Positions 9,736 through 21,257 are shown, counted from the first letter of the stretch. The stretch: DNA of 64,000 nt from Lenzites betulinus (GCA_022264855.1 JABYQU010000007.1:558001-622000); one strand, 5' to 3'. Notes: generated from the letters alone by a model not told the origin. Made by a program: numbers and translations.

Positions 9736-11532
9736 TTGTCCTGTAGACTTACTAGAACTCGAGACGCCTTACAGGGATCTATTGCCAGTGAATCTGGCTC
9801 TCAAGATGCTGTTCGTCGTCAAATATCCCCGCGTCTGGCTCAGCCCGAAGAGCAAACGTCCATTATCAAACAAGAACAACAAGCACTTTCCGCGCAATTT
9901 AACGCCACCCTCACAGTCTGCCGTCTACCCCCCGAGATTATCCTCGAAATATTTGCCCAATACCGTGCCATTAATCCCACGATCTACCATGTGAACACTG
10001 GATGGGTCAAACTCAGGCTCGTGTCTCGATATTGGAATGCCGTCGCATGCGCAATGCCGAGCCTGTGGCGCGAAGTCGATTTCCACTGGAATCCTTCATG
10101 GGTCAATCTTTGCTTAGAACGCTCTAAGGGGTCGACTCTTACCTTTATTATGATCACCTACTCGGAATTACAGGCGAAGGCGGTGGCTTCTATAATGTCC
10201 CTGCATGCACATCGTCTGCGCAAGCTGGTGCTGGACTTCGACACATACGCCCACGAGTTGCCCCACGCCATGATCCGCCAGCTACGCGTTCTCGATATAC
10301 ATGCTCTCGAGCATGTACACATTTCGCAGCGCGTAGAGTCGGATCCCTTTCACAATGATCTCAATCTCACCCACCTTCGACTTCCTCTCCTCCAAACACT
10401 CGACCTCCATCACAACGTTCTTTCTGACACGCAAGTCATTTCAAATCTGCGCGTGCTCCGCCTTTCCTCATGCTCGTCCACCCTCTCCATAAACCAGTTC
10501 ATCGCTGCGCTGGCGGCCAGTCAGCGACTGGAGGCTCTCAAGCTTCGCGATTTCCTCGAGCGCCTGACAGGTTGGGCCACCCTCTCGACGACTTGCCAGC
10601 CTCCAGCAACTCTGTCGCGCCTTACCAGACTGGAGGTTTCCGAATTTTCTCCCCCGATTTCCGCTGCTTTCCTGACGCACCTGCGTCTTCCGGCCAACGC
10701 TCGAATCTTGCTCTACAACAACCTTGACCGTGCGGACGAGGCCGCATACACTCTTTGCGCCATTCTGCCCTCTTCCCCCGTCCGCTACGATGCCCTGCCA
10801 GTGCTCCGCGGTTCTATCCACAAACTCATTGTGTCCTTCTCGCTCATGGACTACGAGGTGTCCGCATTCACCGGCACCGCGGACGACCCGCCGAGCCTCA
10901 GCGTCTCGCTCTCGTTTGAACCCACCCTGTGGAGATACCGTCTCAGCCGCGGCATGTCAGATCTTGCGGACGTCTTCCGCGGCTCTCCGCTCGCAGACCT
11001 GCAGCTCGCGGGCGCCTACATCAACGTCCGCCGGGAGGACTGGATAAACCTCCTCAAGGCCTTCCCGGACCTCGAGACGATCACGCTCTACGGAGAGGGG
11101 GACATCGGCGCCCTCTGGACGGCATTGTCGTCTGAGCTCGACGCGCATCGTCCCGGCGATCCGGATGCGCCGTCCCCGCTCTGCCCGCGACTCAAGAACG
11201 TCGCGTACGAGGGCTATTTTGACGATGCAGACGCCTTCTTCGCCGCCATGCTGAGCTGCTTGGTAGAGCGTGCCAAACGGGGCTTATCCCTGCATAGCCT
11301 GCATGGTTACATGCGTTCGAGGCCCACCACCGAGTACGAGGAGATGACGGGCGTGTACTACGCGTCTCAGCTGCGTGGCATCGTTGATAATGTGGACTTC
11401 GCCAACCCGATTTCCCTGAGCCGGTACGTCAGGCTTTCTGCTGCGTGTTTCTGTCCATTTTCTGACGGCGAGCTTCGTTCAGCAGGACACAGATATCAGC
11501 GAGAAGTTCGAATCGACGGCGCGTGTAGATGA
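9736..11532 (+). CDS. F-box protein with LRR-like C-terminal region
   Basis: This is an Agaricomycete-type F-box protein, the substrate-recognition subunit expected to bind Skp1 in SCF ubiquitin ligases. The open frame gives about 598 residues. A coiled-coil-like Gln/Glu-rich segment (EEQTSIIKQEQQALSAQ) comes first, then the F-box, LPPEIILEIFAQY (about residues 64-76), and W..V...RYWNAVACAMPSLWREV completes the motif. The rest is Leu-rich with LxxLxL spacing, like degenerate leucine-rich repeats. No ATG precedes the F-box in this frame; the frame opens at TTG 9736 after a stop. A 5' exon must therefore lie upstream, probably joined at ctgtag (ends about 9745), or the start has been lost. A hAT-like element sits 380 bp upstream. 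A possible last intron begins at 11426 (gtacgt), so the C-terminus is uncertain. Confidence 0.75.
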   Translation: MSCRLTRTRDALQGSIASESGSQDAVRRQISPRLAQPEEQTSIIKQEQQALSAQFNATLTVCRLPPEIILEIFAQYRAINPTIYHVNTGWVKLRLVSRYWNAVACAMPSLWREVDFHWNPSWVNLCLERSKGSTLTFIMITYSELQAKAVASIMSLHAHRLRKLVLDFDTYAHELPHAMIRQLRVLDIHALEHVHISQRVESDPFHNDLNLTHLRLPLLQTLDLHHNVLSDTQVISNLRVLRLSSCSSTLSINQFIAALAASQRLEALKLRDFLERLTGWATLSTTCQPPATLSRLTRLEVSEFSPPISAAFLTHLRLPANARILLYNNLDRADEAAYTLCAILPSSPVRYDALPVLRGSIHKLIVSFSLMDYEVSAFTGTADDPPSLSVSLSFEPTLWRYRLSRGMSDLADVFRGSPLADLQLAGAYINVRREDWINLLKAFPDLETITLYGEGDIGALWTALSSELDAHRPGDPDAPSPLCPRLKNVAYEGYFDDADAFFAAMLSCLVERAKRGLSLHSLHGYMRSRPTTEYEEMTGVYYASQLRGIVDNVDFANPISLSRYVRLSAACFCPFSDGELRSAGHRYQREVRIDGACR

Positions 11533-11587
11533 ATTGGAGATACCCAGCCGTGTCCCACCGGTGGTGGCCAACAAAATCACTCTCTAG

Positions 11588-12114
11588 GCTGTTGAAGTTC
11601 AGTTGTGTGCTACATTATACGTAGTGATGTCTGTTAACTGGCGCAGCAATCTAATATTGAGGTGTCTCAAATCGATCCGCTGTCGAGAAACGTGGAAAGT
11701 TTGGTTAAAGAGTTGCTTTCGTTAGAGGAATGATAGCTATGACGTCGACGAAGTTAGTAGCTACTGCGTGCAAGCACATGCAATGATGTTCGCTAGTGGG
11801 CATACTGACAAGTATTTATCAGCACTGTATCGTTTCCACAACCGTGCTCATTCGGTGTCCTGACCAGAGTTATTCAGCGACCTCGAGCCGAGGTTTATGG
11901 CAAGAAAGCTTGCATGGGGTTGGCCGATGAGAGCTTCGAGGTGCGCAACCCGGCCGCGAAGTTCACTCGAGTCGATGATTCGGATTTTAGCAAAGGCAGT
12001 GCGCACAAGATTTCCGCTAAGACTCGGTCGTTGAAAAGTAGGGAAACATACGGATATAATGTACCGAATCGCATCCAAAGTACAGCGCTCTACAGGACAA
12101 CCACGCCGCACCGC
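11588..12114. other. Convergent intergenic region
   Basis: This holds the 3' ends of the F-box gene (+) and the clathrin light chain gene (-). No gene or repeat is seen. Confidence 0.5.
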
Positions 12115-13155
12115 TCAGTACCCCGCCGCGCCCGGCGCGGACGTGCCCTCCCGCTTGAGGCGCAGCAGGACCTCCTTGAAGCGCGAAAGGTCGGTCGCAC
12201 CGGGGCCCGCGCGCGCGAGGGTCTTGCTCTGCGAGTTCTGGAGCTCGACGACGTCGCAGATGCGCTCCCATGTCGTGCCCTGCGACAGAGCGGCGTTCAT
12301 GCTCGCGAGGAACTCTTCCTCGTGCTCCCTGAATTGGCGACGCGTCAGCGCGCGATCGGACGTGCTGGCGGCTGAGGACTTACTTGTTCTCCCGGATGTT
12401 GCGCTCCTTCTTGGCCGCGTAGTCCTCGTAGAACTGGTCAATGGCGCGTTCGGCCTTGCCGATGGTCTCTTGCCGCTTGGCCTTCGAGGCATCATCCCGG
12501 GCCTTGATTTCCTCGGCCTGTTTTTCCCGCCAGTCTCTGTGCATACAGTCAGCCACTCATTCGCCGTGGGTCAAGTGTATATGACGTACTTGATGACCTG
12601 GGGTTCGTCCTCCTCCAGCTGCTGGTTAAGAATGGGTGTTGACGAGTATGCGGGCTGCGGGGCGAACGTAGGAGTTGCCCCGAACACAGGTTGGGGCGGC
12701 GAGGTTATTGACTATCGTCAAAACACTGTTAGACCGCGTTCACTGTCACAGAATTTCCGGACACTCACGCTGGGCACCTCAATATCCGGGAACTCGTTCT
12801 CGAACTTCTCAATCTCATCATCTCCCGTGACTTTGATGTCTCGCGGGGGCGGCGGGCTGCTAAAGTCGGAGAAGGACGCGAAGCTCGCCGTAGAGCTCAG
12901 TGGAGGTGCGACGGGGGGTGCCGCGGGCATGGAGAAGTCGCCGTCTAGCGAGATTTCGGGGAAAGCAGACGTAGCGCGGTCCAGGTCCAAGTCGTCGCCC
13001 GCGGTTCCGTAGGTACCCCCAGTTGGCGTACCAAACTCCTCGCCCAGAAGCTCGCTCTCGCGCTGAAGAAAGTCGCTCATGTCGAGTTCGTAGTCGTCGT
13101 GGTTGCCGTCGGCGGGAAGGGTTAAGGTGCTGTCCTCGGCGACGCGCCGTGGCAT
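12115..13155 (-). CDS. CLC1: Clathrin light chain
   Basis: Clathrin light chain binds the heavy-chain hub and regulates coat assembly in endocytosis and Golgi traffic. Four exons (12769-13155, 12590-12711, 12384-12536, 12115-12328) join in frame to 291 codons plus stop. The N-terminal half is acidic and low in complexity, with a DDEIEKFENEFPDIEVP segment matching the family's conserved acidic region. A long charged helix follows for heavy-chain binding (DWREKQAEEIKARDDASKAKRQ). The C-terminus is the fungal signature: WERICDVVELQNSQSKT, then DLSRFKEVLLRLKREG, ending APGAAGY. The ATG at 13155 is the first in frame before the acidic region that gives a normal fungal N-terminus; an upstream in-frame ATG exists at 13179. 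It is divergent from the LRR protein gene, with 527 bp between starts. Confidence 0.95.
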
Positions 13156-13682
13156 AGGTGTACAAACACGGGCAAACAATGACCGCCACCTGCGGTACTG
13201 CCTCTTTCCTGCTCGTCGACGTCGTCGACGTCAACGCTCGCAACCAAATATCTCCTTGCTACCTCTGCAATTCATAACTGTATACGCGGATTCTGGGTAC
13301 TATGACTAAGCCTATGGTTCTCCGTCGCTAAAGTCGTGGCTCGGTCGGCGCAACGCTATAGCCTGGAATTGCCTACCGCGGTGGGCTGCTGGCTCCCTTG
13401 GTCGATTGGGGCTCACCTGTCGTGGACTAAGCCACGCGAAACTGCCAATATCTCGGCTGGAGCTTGGAGCTGGTGGCTGCGTTGAACGGGATTCACGGAT
13501 ACGATGTCATTGTGTTCTCAAGTGGTTATTGTACATCTGACAGGCGTCTGCTATTGTCCTCCTTCCTGGCGCTTGTACGCGGCTGCGGCTACGCTATGGT
13601 CCTCGAGCAACCCATAAAGCACCCAAAGCGACTATCTGTGATGCCTTCATCTTTGACCCTGCCTACGACCTCTTGACGAGCC
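13156..13682. promoter_or_regulatory. Divergent promoter region
   Basis: These 527 bp separate the starts of clathrin light chain (-) and the LRR membrane protein (+), so both promoters should be here. No repeat or RNA gene is seen. Confidence 0.5.
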
Positions 13683-15432
13683 ATGAATCCACATCCGCCA
13701 TCTTCCGTCGACCTCACTTGGGACCGCAACCCACACCCTCGCGCGCCCCCAGCCATCACCGTGCCGCCTCCAGACTATCCTATACAGGCCTCGCACTTCT
13801 CCCCAGATTCTCCTCCGCTGCCTTTCAACACACACAAACGCTCCCAGTCCGCGTGGACGAACACCAACACGCTCAAGTCGGACGCTAGCCCACCCAAGGA
13901 CCCCGAGCTAGGCAAGGTGGCTAGCCCAGAACACCCACAGTTCCGCGACAGGTTCACGAAGTTCTTCTTCGACATCCGAATGCCGAGGCAACGCGAGCCT
14001 GAGCTCATCCCGATGCACCACCCTCCCCTCCAGGCGTGGCCCCCACTCGAGAAGCGGCGTTGTTGCGAACACTGTCACAAGAAGCAGAAACGCGACAAGT
14101 TCCTCATTCCCGTCCTCATCCTGCTGCTCCTATACCTGTTCGGCAACACGGTGTTCCTGAACGTCCGTGTACTGAATATGAAGCCACAAGCATCGCCGTC
14201 TACGCCTACGCCGCGCTCAACCCCTGCCTCGTCCTCGTCCTCCCTTTCCGCGGATGCCCAGCAATGTATTTCGCAATACAACCTCAACGCCCCCGCCGAC
14301 CCTCAGTCATACCCGTGTTCGACGTGCTTCCCGGTTCTCAGCGCGATTCCCTCGAACTTCTCCGATGGCGACTCGAACGATGCACAGACAATATCGAACG
14401 CGGTCCAATTCTGCGGACTGCGGAGCATCTTCGAGACCACCGACAGCACTGGCCAGACAGCGCTCTCCAACGGGGATTGGGTCAAGGACGTGCGCTTCTG
14501 CGCATGGTCCGGGGTGAAGTGCGATGGATTTGGACGCGTCTCTTCATTGTGAGTTTCCTGGTCCATGCGCGCTCTTGTTCTCGATCTAACCAAACCCCTG
14601 ACAGGCAATTATCATTCCCGGCGGTCTCTGCGACAATACCCAACGAGGTTGGCGGCCTGACGGGCTTGACCAGTCTTCAGGTAGTTGGGGACACGAATGT
14701 ACCAGGTACGGCATCTTAGATTGTGCAATATGCATCTTCTTTACTAACACCTGGTTTTCATCAGCGGGAGCTCTTCCCTCCTCGTTTGCGCAGCTGACAG
14801 CGCTCACCGACCTTGACCTCGAGTCCACTGCTATCACTGGGCTGGATACGAACCTGTTCGCATCGTTGGCCAAGGTTACCACCGTTACGCTAGTGAAGAA
14901 TGCGAAGATGAGCAATGAACTGCCTTCGAGCATATTCTCGCTTCCACTGCAGAATTTGTACGTAGTCTCATTATGTTCGTGCATTTATTGTAACCAAGAC
15001 TAACATCTTGATAGGGTTGTGAATAATCAAGCGCTTGCTTCGGACGTGCTCTCTGCTATCACATCCAGCACCTCTTTGCAGAGTTCTCTGAAACTCCTGT
15101 ACGTCTGCTAAGCTACCCACCCACAACGTGCACGTTCTAACAAGTCCTGCAGCGACCTGTCTTCCACCTCCCTCTCAGGCGCCATTCCCGCCGGCATCTC
15201 TTCCTTCACCTCCCTCACCGAGCTGCACCTCGACAACAACGCGATCAGCAACCCCCTACCCTCCGCTTTCCCTCCGTCCCTTGCTACGCTCACGCTCACC
15301 AACAACACCCAACTCACCGGTGCAGTCTCCTCCGGCGCGTCCTTCTGCGGGCTCTCCGGCCTCCAGACATGCGACGTGCGCGGGACAGGCCTCAGTGCTC
15401 AGGGCGCGTGTGGATCGTGTCAGTTCAACTGA
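13683..15432 (+). CDS. Single-pass membrane protein with extracellular leucine-rich repeats
   Basis: Five exons (13683-14548, 14605-14705, 14765-14957, 15015-15098, 15153-15432) join in frame to 507 codons plus stop. A Pro-rich, presumably cytosolic N-terminus (residues 1-135) ends in a Cys/Lys-rich juxtamembrane patch (RRCCEHCHKKQKRDK). One membrane helix follows (FLIPVLILLLLYLFG), then a Ser/Thr-rich stalk. The outer part has a cysteine-paired cap (YPCSTCFP) and WSGVKCDGFGRV, resembling the LRR N-cap of plant receptors. Four to five repeats follow (for example IPNEVGGLTGLTSLQV; LDLSSTSLSGAIPAG), ending CGSCQFN. It resembles an LRR receptor without a kinase: type II orientation with short N-cytosolic domain. 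The ligand and partner are unknown. Introns fall within the LRR units, as is common in this fold. Confidence 0.8.
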
Positions 15433-17153
15433 ACACGATTCAGTTCGCCAAGGACACTCGCTTCCCATGGAGCTCTCAAGCACCTTCGACGTTATTTGCG
15501 CGCGCCGCCGCGCCCTTCACCCCACCACTCTCGTTTGTTCCATTAGTTCGACCACCGCTCACGCGCATGACCGCCACGACGCTCCTTCCGCACTGTAGCC
15601 CTACTCTCCTTCCGACTCTGTCAGTGTTATGTGTCGACCTCCCGCTCTCGACCCCCATCATTCGTTCGGACTGTACCTGCTTATTTCCGTATCCCGTTCG
15701 TGCTAGAACACGCCATGTAGCAAATAGCATCTGTATTCCTATACGTCTCTTGTCGGCTTAGTACTTGTACTTGAATCATGGTGTAATTGCCCGCTGGATA
15801 TGACGTGCTCGGGGGCGGACGTGCACAAGCTTGCGATCAGTGACGGCGGCAAGGTTTTCTGGAACTGGGAGGGTCCCCTTCGAAGCGACCATACATATAA
15901 TACGCAATTGCCAACCTCGTAGATCTTGGACCTTGATTCCTCCCATCACCACAGCCGTCTTGCCCCTCTATGTTCGCCAGCTAGCCGACCATTGGTTAAA
16001 TCAGACAGCGGCTGCTTATGTCGTGGTCACTCGGATCTCCGACTGGCCGGCTGTACACCTGGAACACATGTAGTGCGCATATATGCGGGTAAGCATGGCT
16101 CTTTCGACCAGCCCAACGTGCACTCATGCGACGTGGGCTGATATGTTTTCAAGGACTTCGCAATGCGCGTAGCGGTACGCAGGTACATGTTCGACCACCC
16201 CTCGTCGCAAGCTGCCCCTGGACGAGCATCAAACTAGCGGAATATTAAGCCACAGGAACCGTGCGCGCGTGGAACGTATACCTCGGCCCTGGACCATTCA
16301 TGACGACCGTATGCCGGCGGCGTCCGTGACTGACTAACACCGTCGTCGTCGGAGTACTGGAGCGCACGTTCCCAACAGGATCGACAGGACCACGCTGCAG
16401 AGGTTAAAAATACAGGACCATTGCGAGCCCGGTAAGCCGTGGTGTTGCGATGCGTTCTCGCGAAACTGCCCATACTCACAGTTCGCAGGACCACGAACGA
16501 CACACTTCGAAGGACATGCAAACATATATGGTCCTTGACATATGTGGAGAGTTGTTTCCAGCCTACAGGCGACGAGCTACCTGCCGCCACCCGTCTAAAA
16601 TCCGCATCAGCGTATCGGATTCCCAAGCCCTGCTCACATGGCCGCGAAAGAACGCGGTCACGTCGTTTTCGGCGTTCGGCCTTCCCTGGTGCTGCCAAAT
16701 ACCACAGCGTCTAGACTCGAGCACGTTCGACTGTCCTCGTTCTAACATGAGCGCGCCCGGATCCACTGCAGCTGGCAAACGTTCAAGGAGGTGCAACACC
16801 AATATCCGCCGCGGCGCCGAGTCAAACCTCCATTCCAACTCCGCCACCAAGACCGATACCGACGATAGCTGCAACTTAGTACGCGGTGCTAAGTTTGCCC
16901 TGTGCTCCGCTGTCACATCCATCGAGGCGGAGTGAGAGCGATAGGCCTGGTGCCACGCGGGCCCCATGCGCGTCCTGATACCGCGCATCAGGCTGCACAA
17001 TGCGAGTGGTGATATCAATCCCTGCCGTACGCACCCCCTGCCATCGCCGAGCGCCTGCGCGAAACCGACGTTGCGGACGCGCGATATAAAGCGGACGACG
17101 CGCGCAGATCGTGCGCGCGTTCGCCCCTCCCCCGCCCCGCCTCGACGAACAGT
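15433..17153. other. Intergenic, no supported gene
   Basis: These 1.7 kb lie between two rightward genes. Overlapping frames on both strands (such as 16563-17612 on minus, which runs into the nucleotidase coding region) are shadows or low-complexity Arg-rich readings. A TATA-like gatataaagc at about 17082-17091 lies about 65 bp before the nucleotidase ATG. Confidence 0.5.
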
Positions 17154-19869
17154 ATGCAGCTCAGCTCGTTGCTCGCGCTTGCGCTCGCGGCCGTCGCGGC
17201 CCGCGCGTGCCCGGACGAGGACCACGACCACGCGCACGCGCACTCGCACGAAAACTCGCGGCGCGCGTTCCCGCAGACGCACCTCACCCCGCCCTCGCGC
17301 CCGCTCGAGTGGGGCGACGTGAACATCATCCACACCACGGACAGCCATGGCTGGCTGCTCGGGCACCAAAAGTCGTCCTTCCCGGAGCCCAACTATAGGT
17401 GCGTCACGCGGGGCCGGCGCGGTGCGGGGAAGGGCTGAAGGGCGGTTCGCAGCGGAGACTTCGGGGACTTCGCGTCCTTCGTTGCGCATATGAAGCAGAT
17501 CGCCGAGGTGCGTGTGCGGTCCGCGGTGGGCGCGTGATGCGCGCTGAAGCCATTGTGGATTTGGTAGGAGAAGGACGTGGACTTGCTCTTGGTTGATTCG
17601 GGAGACCTGCACGATGGTACGCGCCGTGATTCGCGCTCTGCGGTGACCGGGAGTTGATCATATCATAGGTACCGGTCTCTCTGACGGGTTCCCTCCCGGC
17701 GGAGTTGACGCGCATGAGGTATGGATTCACACACGATGCGTTCCCCCATGGCCTCATTCCCTCGCAGAGCAACAAGTTCATCTTGGACCTCCCGTATGAT
17801 GTCATGGCCATCGGAAACCACGAGCTGTACATCTATGCGAACACGCTGGACATGTACAAGAACTTCGCGCCCAAGCGCAACGGGCGCTATCTTTCGTCCA
17901 ATGTGAATATCACCGTGCTCAACGAGCACGGGGAGGTCGTCAGCGTTCCCGTTGGACAACGCTTCGCCAAGTTCAAGACGCGCAAGTACGTCCGGCCCGT
18001 GCTGCTTGTGTGCGCCTAACTCACGCAGAACGCGGCAGGGGTCGTAAAGTGACGAGCTTGGGAGTCTTGTTCGACTTCACCGGCAACGACGTGAACACGA
18101 CCGTGCAGAAGGTCGAGGACATGGTCAAGGAGCGCTGGGTTCGTTCTTCCTGGTTCGCGCTGCCATCATGGATCGTCCCTTCTGACAGCGCGGATCGTCA
18201 TTGATAGTTCATAGACGCGATCAAGGACGAGCCCGACTTCTTCCTCCTCGCAGGGTAGGTCCACAGCATGCTACAGTCTTCTCGTAACCTTGTCTGACTT
18301 TTTACTCCCAGGCATATGCCTGTCCGTCAGGACAACTGTACGAATGCTTCTGCGCTGAAAGGGGATGTTTATTGATGCACAGCACAGGGCCGACCGTCTT
18401 TAACGCCGTGCGTGCGGTGCACCCCGAGACGCCGATTATGATTTTGGGAGGTCCGAGCCTCTGCTGCTCCAGTTTTAGTGCCGATACTAACCATTGTCAT
18501 GTTGTGCAGGTCACACTCACATTCGTGACTGTCGTGAGTGAAATTTGGCCATTCGAAGGTGATTAGTACTAAATAATGGATAGTGCAATTGGACGGTCGC
18601 TCAATCGCCCTCGAGAGCGGTCGGTACATGGAGACTGTTGGTGAGTTGATGATATTCCTGTTCAGTTTGTATCATATTGATTGATAATGTATTCTCAGGT
18701 TGGCTGAGTGAGTCTCGGTCACAACGGGTATCGTGCACGGCATGACTGATACACTATATGCTAGGCGCGAAGCTTGAGCAGCCTCAAGGTCACTCGCACG
18801 GGTCGCCCAAGAACATCACATTCACGCGTCGCTACCTTGACCCCAACCGTGTCACGTACGAGGTGAGACAATATTCCTCGCCGCATTACTACTCCCGCTT
18901 ACTTTATCACGTCCAGTACCACACCCGCCGCAGCAACTTCTCCTTCGACACGTTCGACGGCTCGCGCATCACCAAGGGCCTCCTCGACCTCGCGAAACGC
19001 TTCGACCTGAGCGCGCTCTTCGGCACCGCGCCGCAGGACTACACGATCAGCCAGGCGCCCTTCCCGTCGAACGGCTCGCTGCTCTCGCTCTTCGCCGCGG
19101 AGGCGATGCCGTACTCGCTCACGCTCAACAACACGCGCGCGGCCGTGCCGAACATCATGATCACGAACTCGGGCTCGCAGCGCTTCGACCTCTACGCGGG
19201 CCCGTTCTCGAAGAACGACCAGCTCACCGCGTCGCCCTTCGCGGACTCGTTCCTCTACATCGCGGACGTGCCGTTCGCGGTCGCGAACCAGGTCCTGCCC
19301 GCGCTGAACAACGCGGGCGCGAACGAGCGCCGCTCGCTCGCGGAGAGCGAGGAGGAGCTGTATGCGCGCGGGGAGGTCGAGATGCGCTACATGCACTGGC
19401 TCGAGGAGATGGATCGCCGCAGCCACGGCGCGGAGCGCAGGGCGGCGCAGAACGCCACGCTGGGATACGTCACGCACGATGTACGTTCCACGTTCCCGCA
19501 ACACCGCCTTTCTCTGCGAACGTTCATTGACGCACGCATGCTTGTAGGACTGCCCTGGTGTCGGCGACGACACTCTGCACGCGCCTCTCGTAAGTGCCCC
19601 CACCTCAATCATGCTGTGGGTGTCCTTGCTCACACACGCTCCCGCAGCCCTTCTTCTCCTCGCCCGACTTCATCGGCTCGACCCCGCCGAACGTGACGGA
19701 CGACACGCCCGTCGACCTCGTCTTCGTCGACTTCATCGAGACGCAGCTGATCCAGACCGTCAACAGCCTGCAGACGGCCAAGACGTACACGACCGCGGAC
19801 GTGAAGTCGTACACCGACGTTCTCTCGAACGCCGTGCTCGGCCTGTACGCGGAGAAGTTCTGGAACTGA
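17154..19869 (+). CDS. Secreted metallophosphoesterase, 5'-nucleotidase type
   Basis: Members of this calcineurin-like phosphoesterase family hydrolyse nucleotides or other phosphoesters at a two-metal centre, usually outside the cell. Sixteen exons (first 17154-17398, last 19648-19869) join in frame to 622 codons plus stop. A signal peptide (residues 1-18, [18 protein letters not shown]) and a His/Asp-rich stretch precede the first metal motif HTTDSHGW (D63, H65). Further motifs are [24 protein letters not shown] and GGHTHIRD, covering the expected metal and catalytic residues. A large Leu/Asn-rich C-terminal domain follows, matching the substrate-binding half of 5'-nucleotidases. Oddities are a 9-nt exon at 18699-18707, other tiny exons (24, 26, 42 nt), and exon 6 starting at gcggcag|GGG (18039) because the earlier acceptor would create a stop. 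No GPI signal is evident at the end (EKFWN). Confidence 0.9.
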
Positions 19870-20234
19870 GCGGGCGTGGGGTTGTGTGGTGGTGTGTGTA
19901 ATGATGTACTTTAATACCCGTGTAACAGGTGGGGAAATATGGAGACTACGTTATCCCCTGTCTACGTTGTGCAGGATGGGTCTGCCCTCTGGCCATTGGA
20001 TGTGATTGAGTGTTCTGCTCAGGTATCCCTGTCATTAACAACATTAAGTCGTCCACTCGCATGACTAGTCTTCGTATGTCATGCGCTTTCGTTATTACGT
20101 GCTGTGTGGATCTAACCTTCCGTAATTAACTTCCAACAGGCCCATGTAAGTACTAGGCAGTAAGTGGCTCCTGGAAGTACTAGCAGAGACTCGGCAGCAT
20201 CTATAAACCCCAGCTATGCGAAAATAAAACATAT
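19870..20234. other. Intergenic
   Basis: This is the 3' region of the nucleotidase gene. T-runs of the leftward tRNA terminator (gttttatttt on the minus strand) lie at about 20221-20231. Nothing else is seen. Confidence 0.5.
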
Positions 20235-20325
20235 GGACATGTCCGGGATTGAACCGGACCCCTCTCGCAGGCCTGCACAATGGTCTATGCTAAGCGAGCG
20301 TGATAACCAACTACACCACATGCCC
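20235..20325 (-). tRNA. tRNA-Ala(AGC) with an 18-nt intron
   Basis: On the minus strand the acceptor GGGCATG pairs with CATGTCC (one G-T pair). The D arm contains GTAGTTGGTTATCAC, and the T arm is TCCGG-TTCAATC-CCGGA. The anticodon stem CTCGC/GCGAG holds loop TTAGCA-T with anticodon AGC. An 18-nt intron (20270-20287) sits at the canonical place, after position 37. The sequence closely matches yeast tRNA-Ala(AGC) from memory. A T-rich Pol III terminator follows immediately. Confidence 0.9.
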
Positions 20326-20862
20326 TTGAGTATTTTATTATTTGAGCACAACTCGGCCGGGGAGGCGCTCAAAAAGCCATAAACGTATGTGTGAACTTGA
20401 ATGTCCAGATGAGTATTTATCAGTGTCAGACTGCTTCAACAAAGCTTAGTACGACACTGAGAGCTAGGGAGGTGCCACGCTCTCCCCTGCACCGCCTGGC
20501 CCTCCGGAGCTCCAAGTGCAGAGCCTACGGGCGGCGACGCACAGGAAAAGCTGCTTCAATACTGGGGCGACCTTGCATGCAGGGTAGGAACCTTACCGCA
20601 GTGTGTACGCTTCACACGGAACTGAGGTGTTCACAGGTAGGTTTGACAATAAATAGAGATAGCTACTCTAGCAGGGTATCGTAGATGCTAAATCGTGAGT
20701 TCGAGCTCGTAAGACGCTGCTGAACAAGGACCAAGTGCTCGCCGCCAGTACGCCTCTGTACACATCTTATAAGCCTGGTGGTCTGCGGGTGTAGAATAAA
20801 GAATCTGTACTTGCCGCTCATGGTGAATCACCGAGCAGGATGCGCCACATCTCTGTTGTCGC
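20326..20862. other. Intergenic, no supported gene
   Basis: This lies between the tRNA and the 3' end of small secreted protein A. It has only short overlapping frames. Confidence 0.5.
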
Positions 20863-21257
20863 TCACTCACTGGCAGCAGGCTCGGCCTCGTCCTGATAAT
20901 AGTATTCGGGTCAGCGATTCTGTCTCGCAGGGGATATATCACATCCAAACAGTACTCACAGCTGCGCCGTCGTCCGCGATGAGGCAAATGCGGCAGAAAC
21001 GCTTGTCGGCGGGCACCTGGTAGCGAGCGAGGGTTAGTCTACAGGATCCCGGCGTCTCAGTGCAAAAATACACTTACAGAGAGCGACGCATCGAGTGGTG
21101 ACAAAGCCGGGGTAGGCGCGGCATACGCGACGGAGAGGGCTAGTGAACAATATACAGTCAGTTCGTTGTGGTTGAAATAGAGCGACGGAAGACACGTACT
21201 GCTGACGAGCAACGCGGTCAGCGCGAACGCACGGGTGATGAAGGACGTGGCAACCAT
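20863..21257 (-). CDS. Small secreted protein A (MVAT-leader family)
   Basis: I do not recognise this family, but four intact copies occur in this window. Four exons (21200-21257, 21078-21139, 20960-21016, 20863-20892) join in frame to 68 codons plus stop. The leader MVATSFITRAFALTALLVS is almost the same as in the copies at 25464, 27730 and 30341. Exon 1 ends in phase 1 at the same place in all four, and exon 2 gives a signal-peptide end AYAAP. The mature part is about 45 residues and acidic, with one close cysteine pair (KRFCRICLIADDG). A TATA-like tatttaag lies about 160 bp upstream (near 21415), followed by CT-rich sequence. A secreted role (effector, surface or hydrophobin-like) is inference only. 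Confidence 0.65.

Noticed and set aside
16563..17612. 349-residue minus frame
   Set aside because: It is Arg/Ala-rich and opposes the first exons of the nucleotidase, whose motifs and splice sites are clear.
18899..19633. 244-residue Arg/Val-rich minus frame
   Set aside because: It is the antisense shadow of nucleotidase exon 14.
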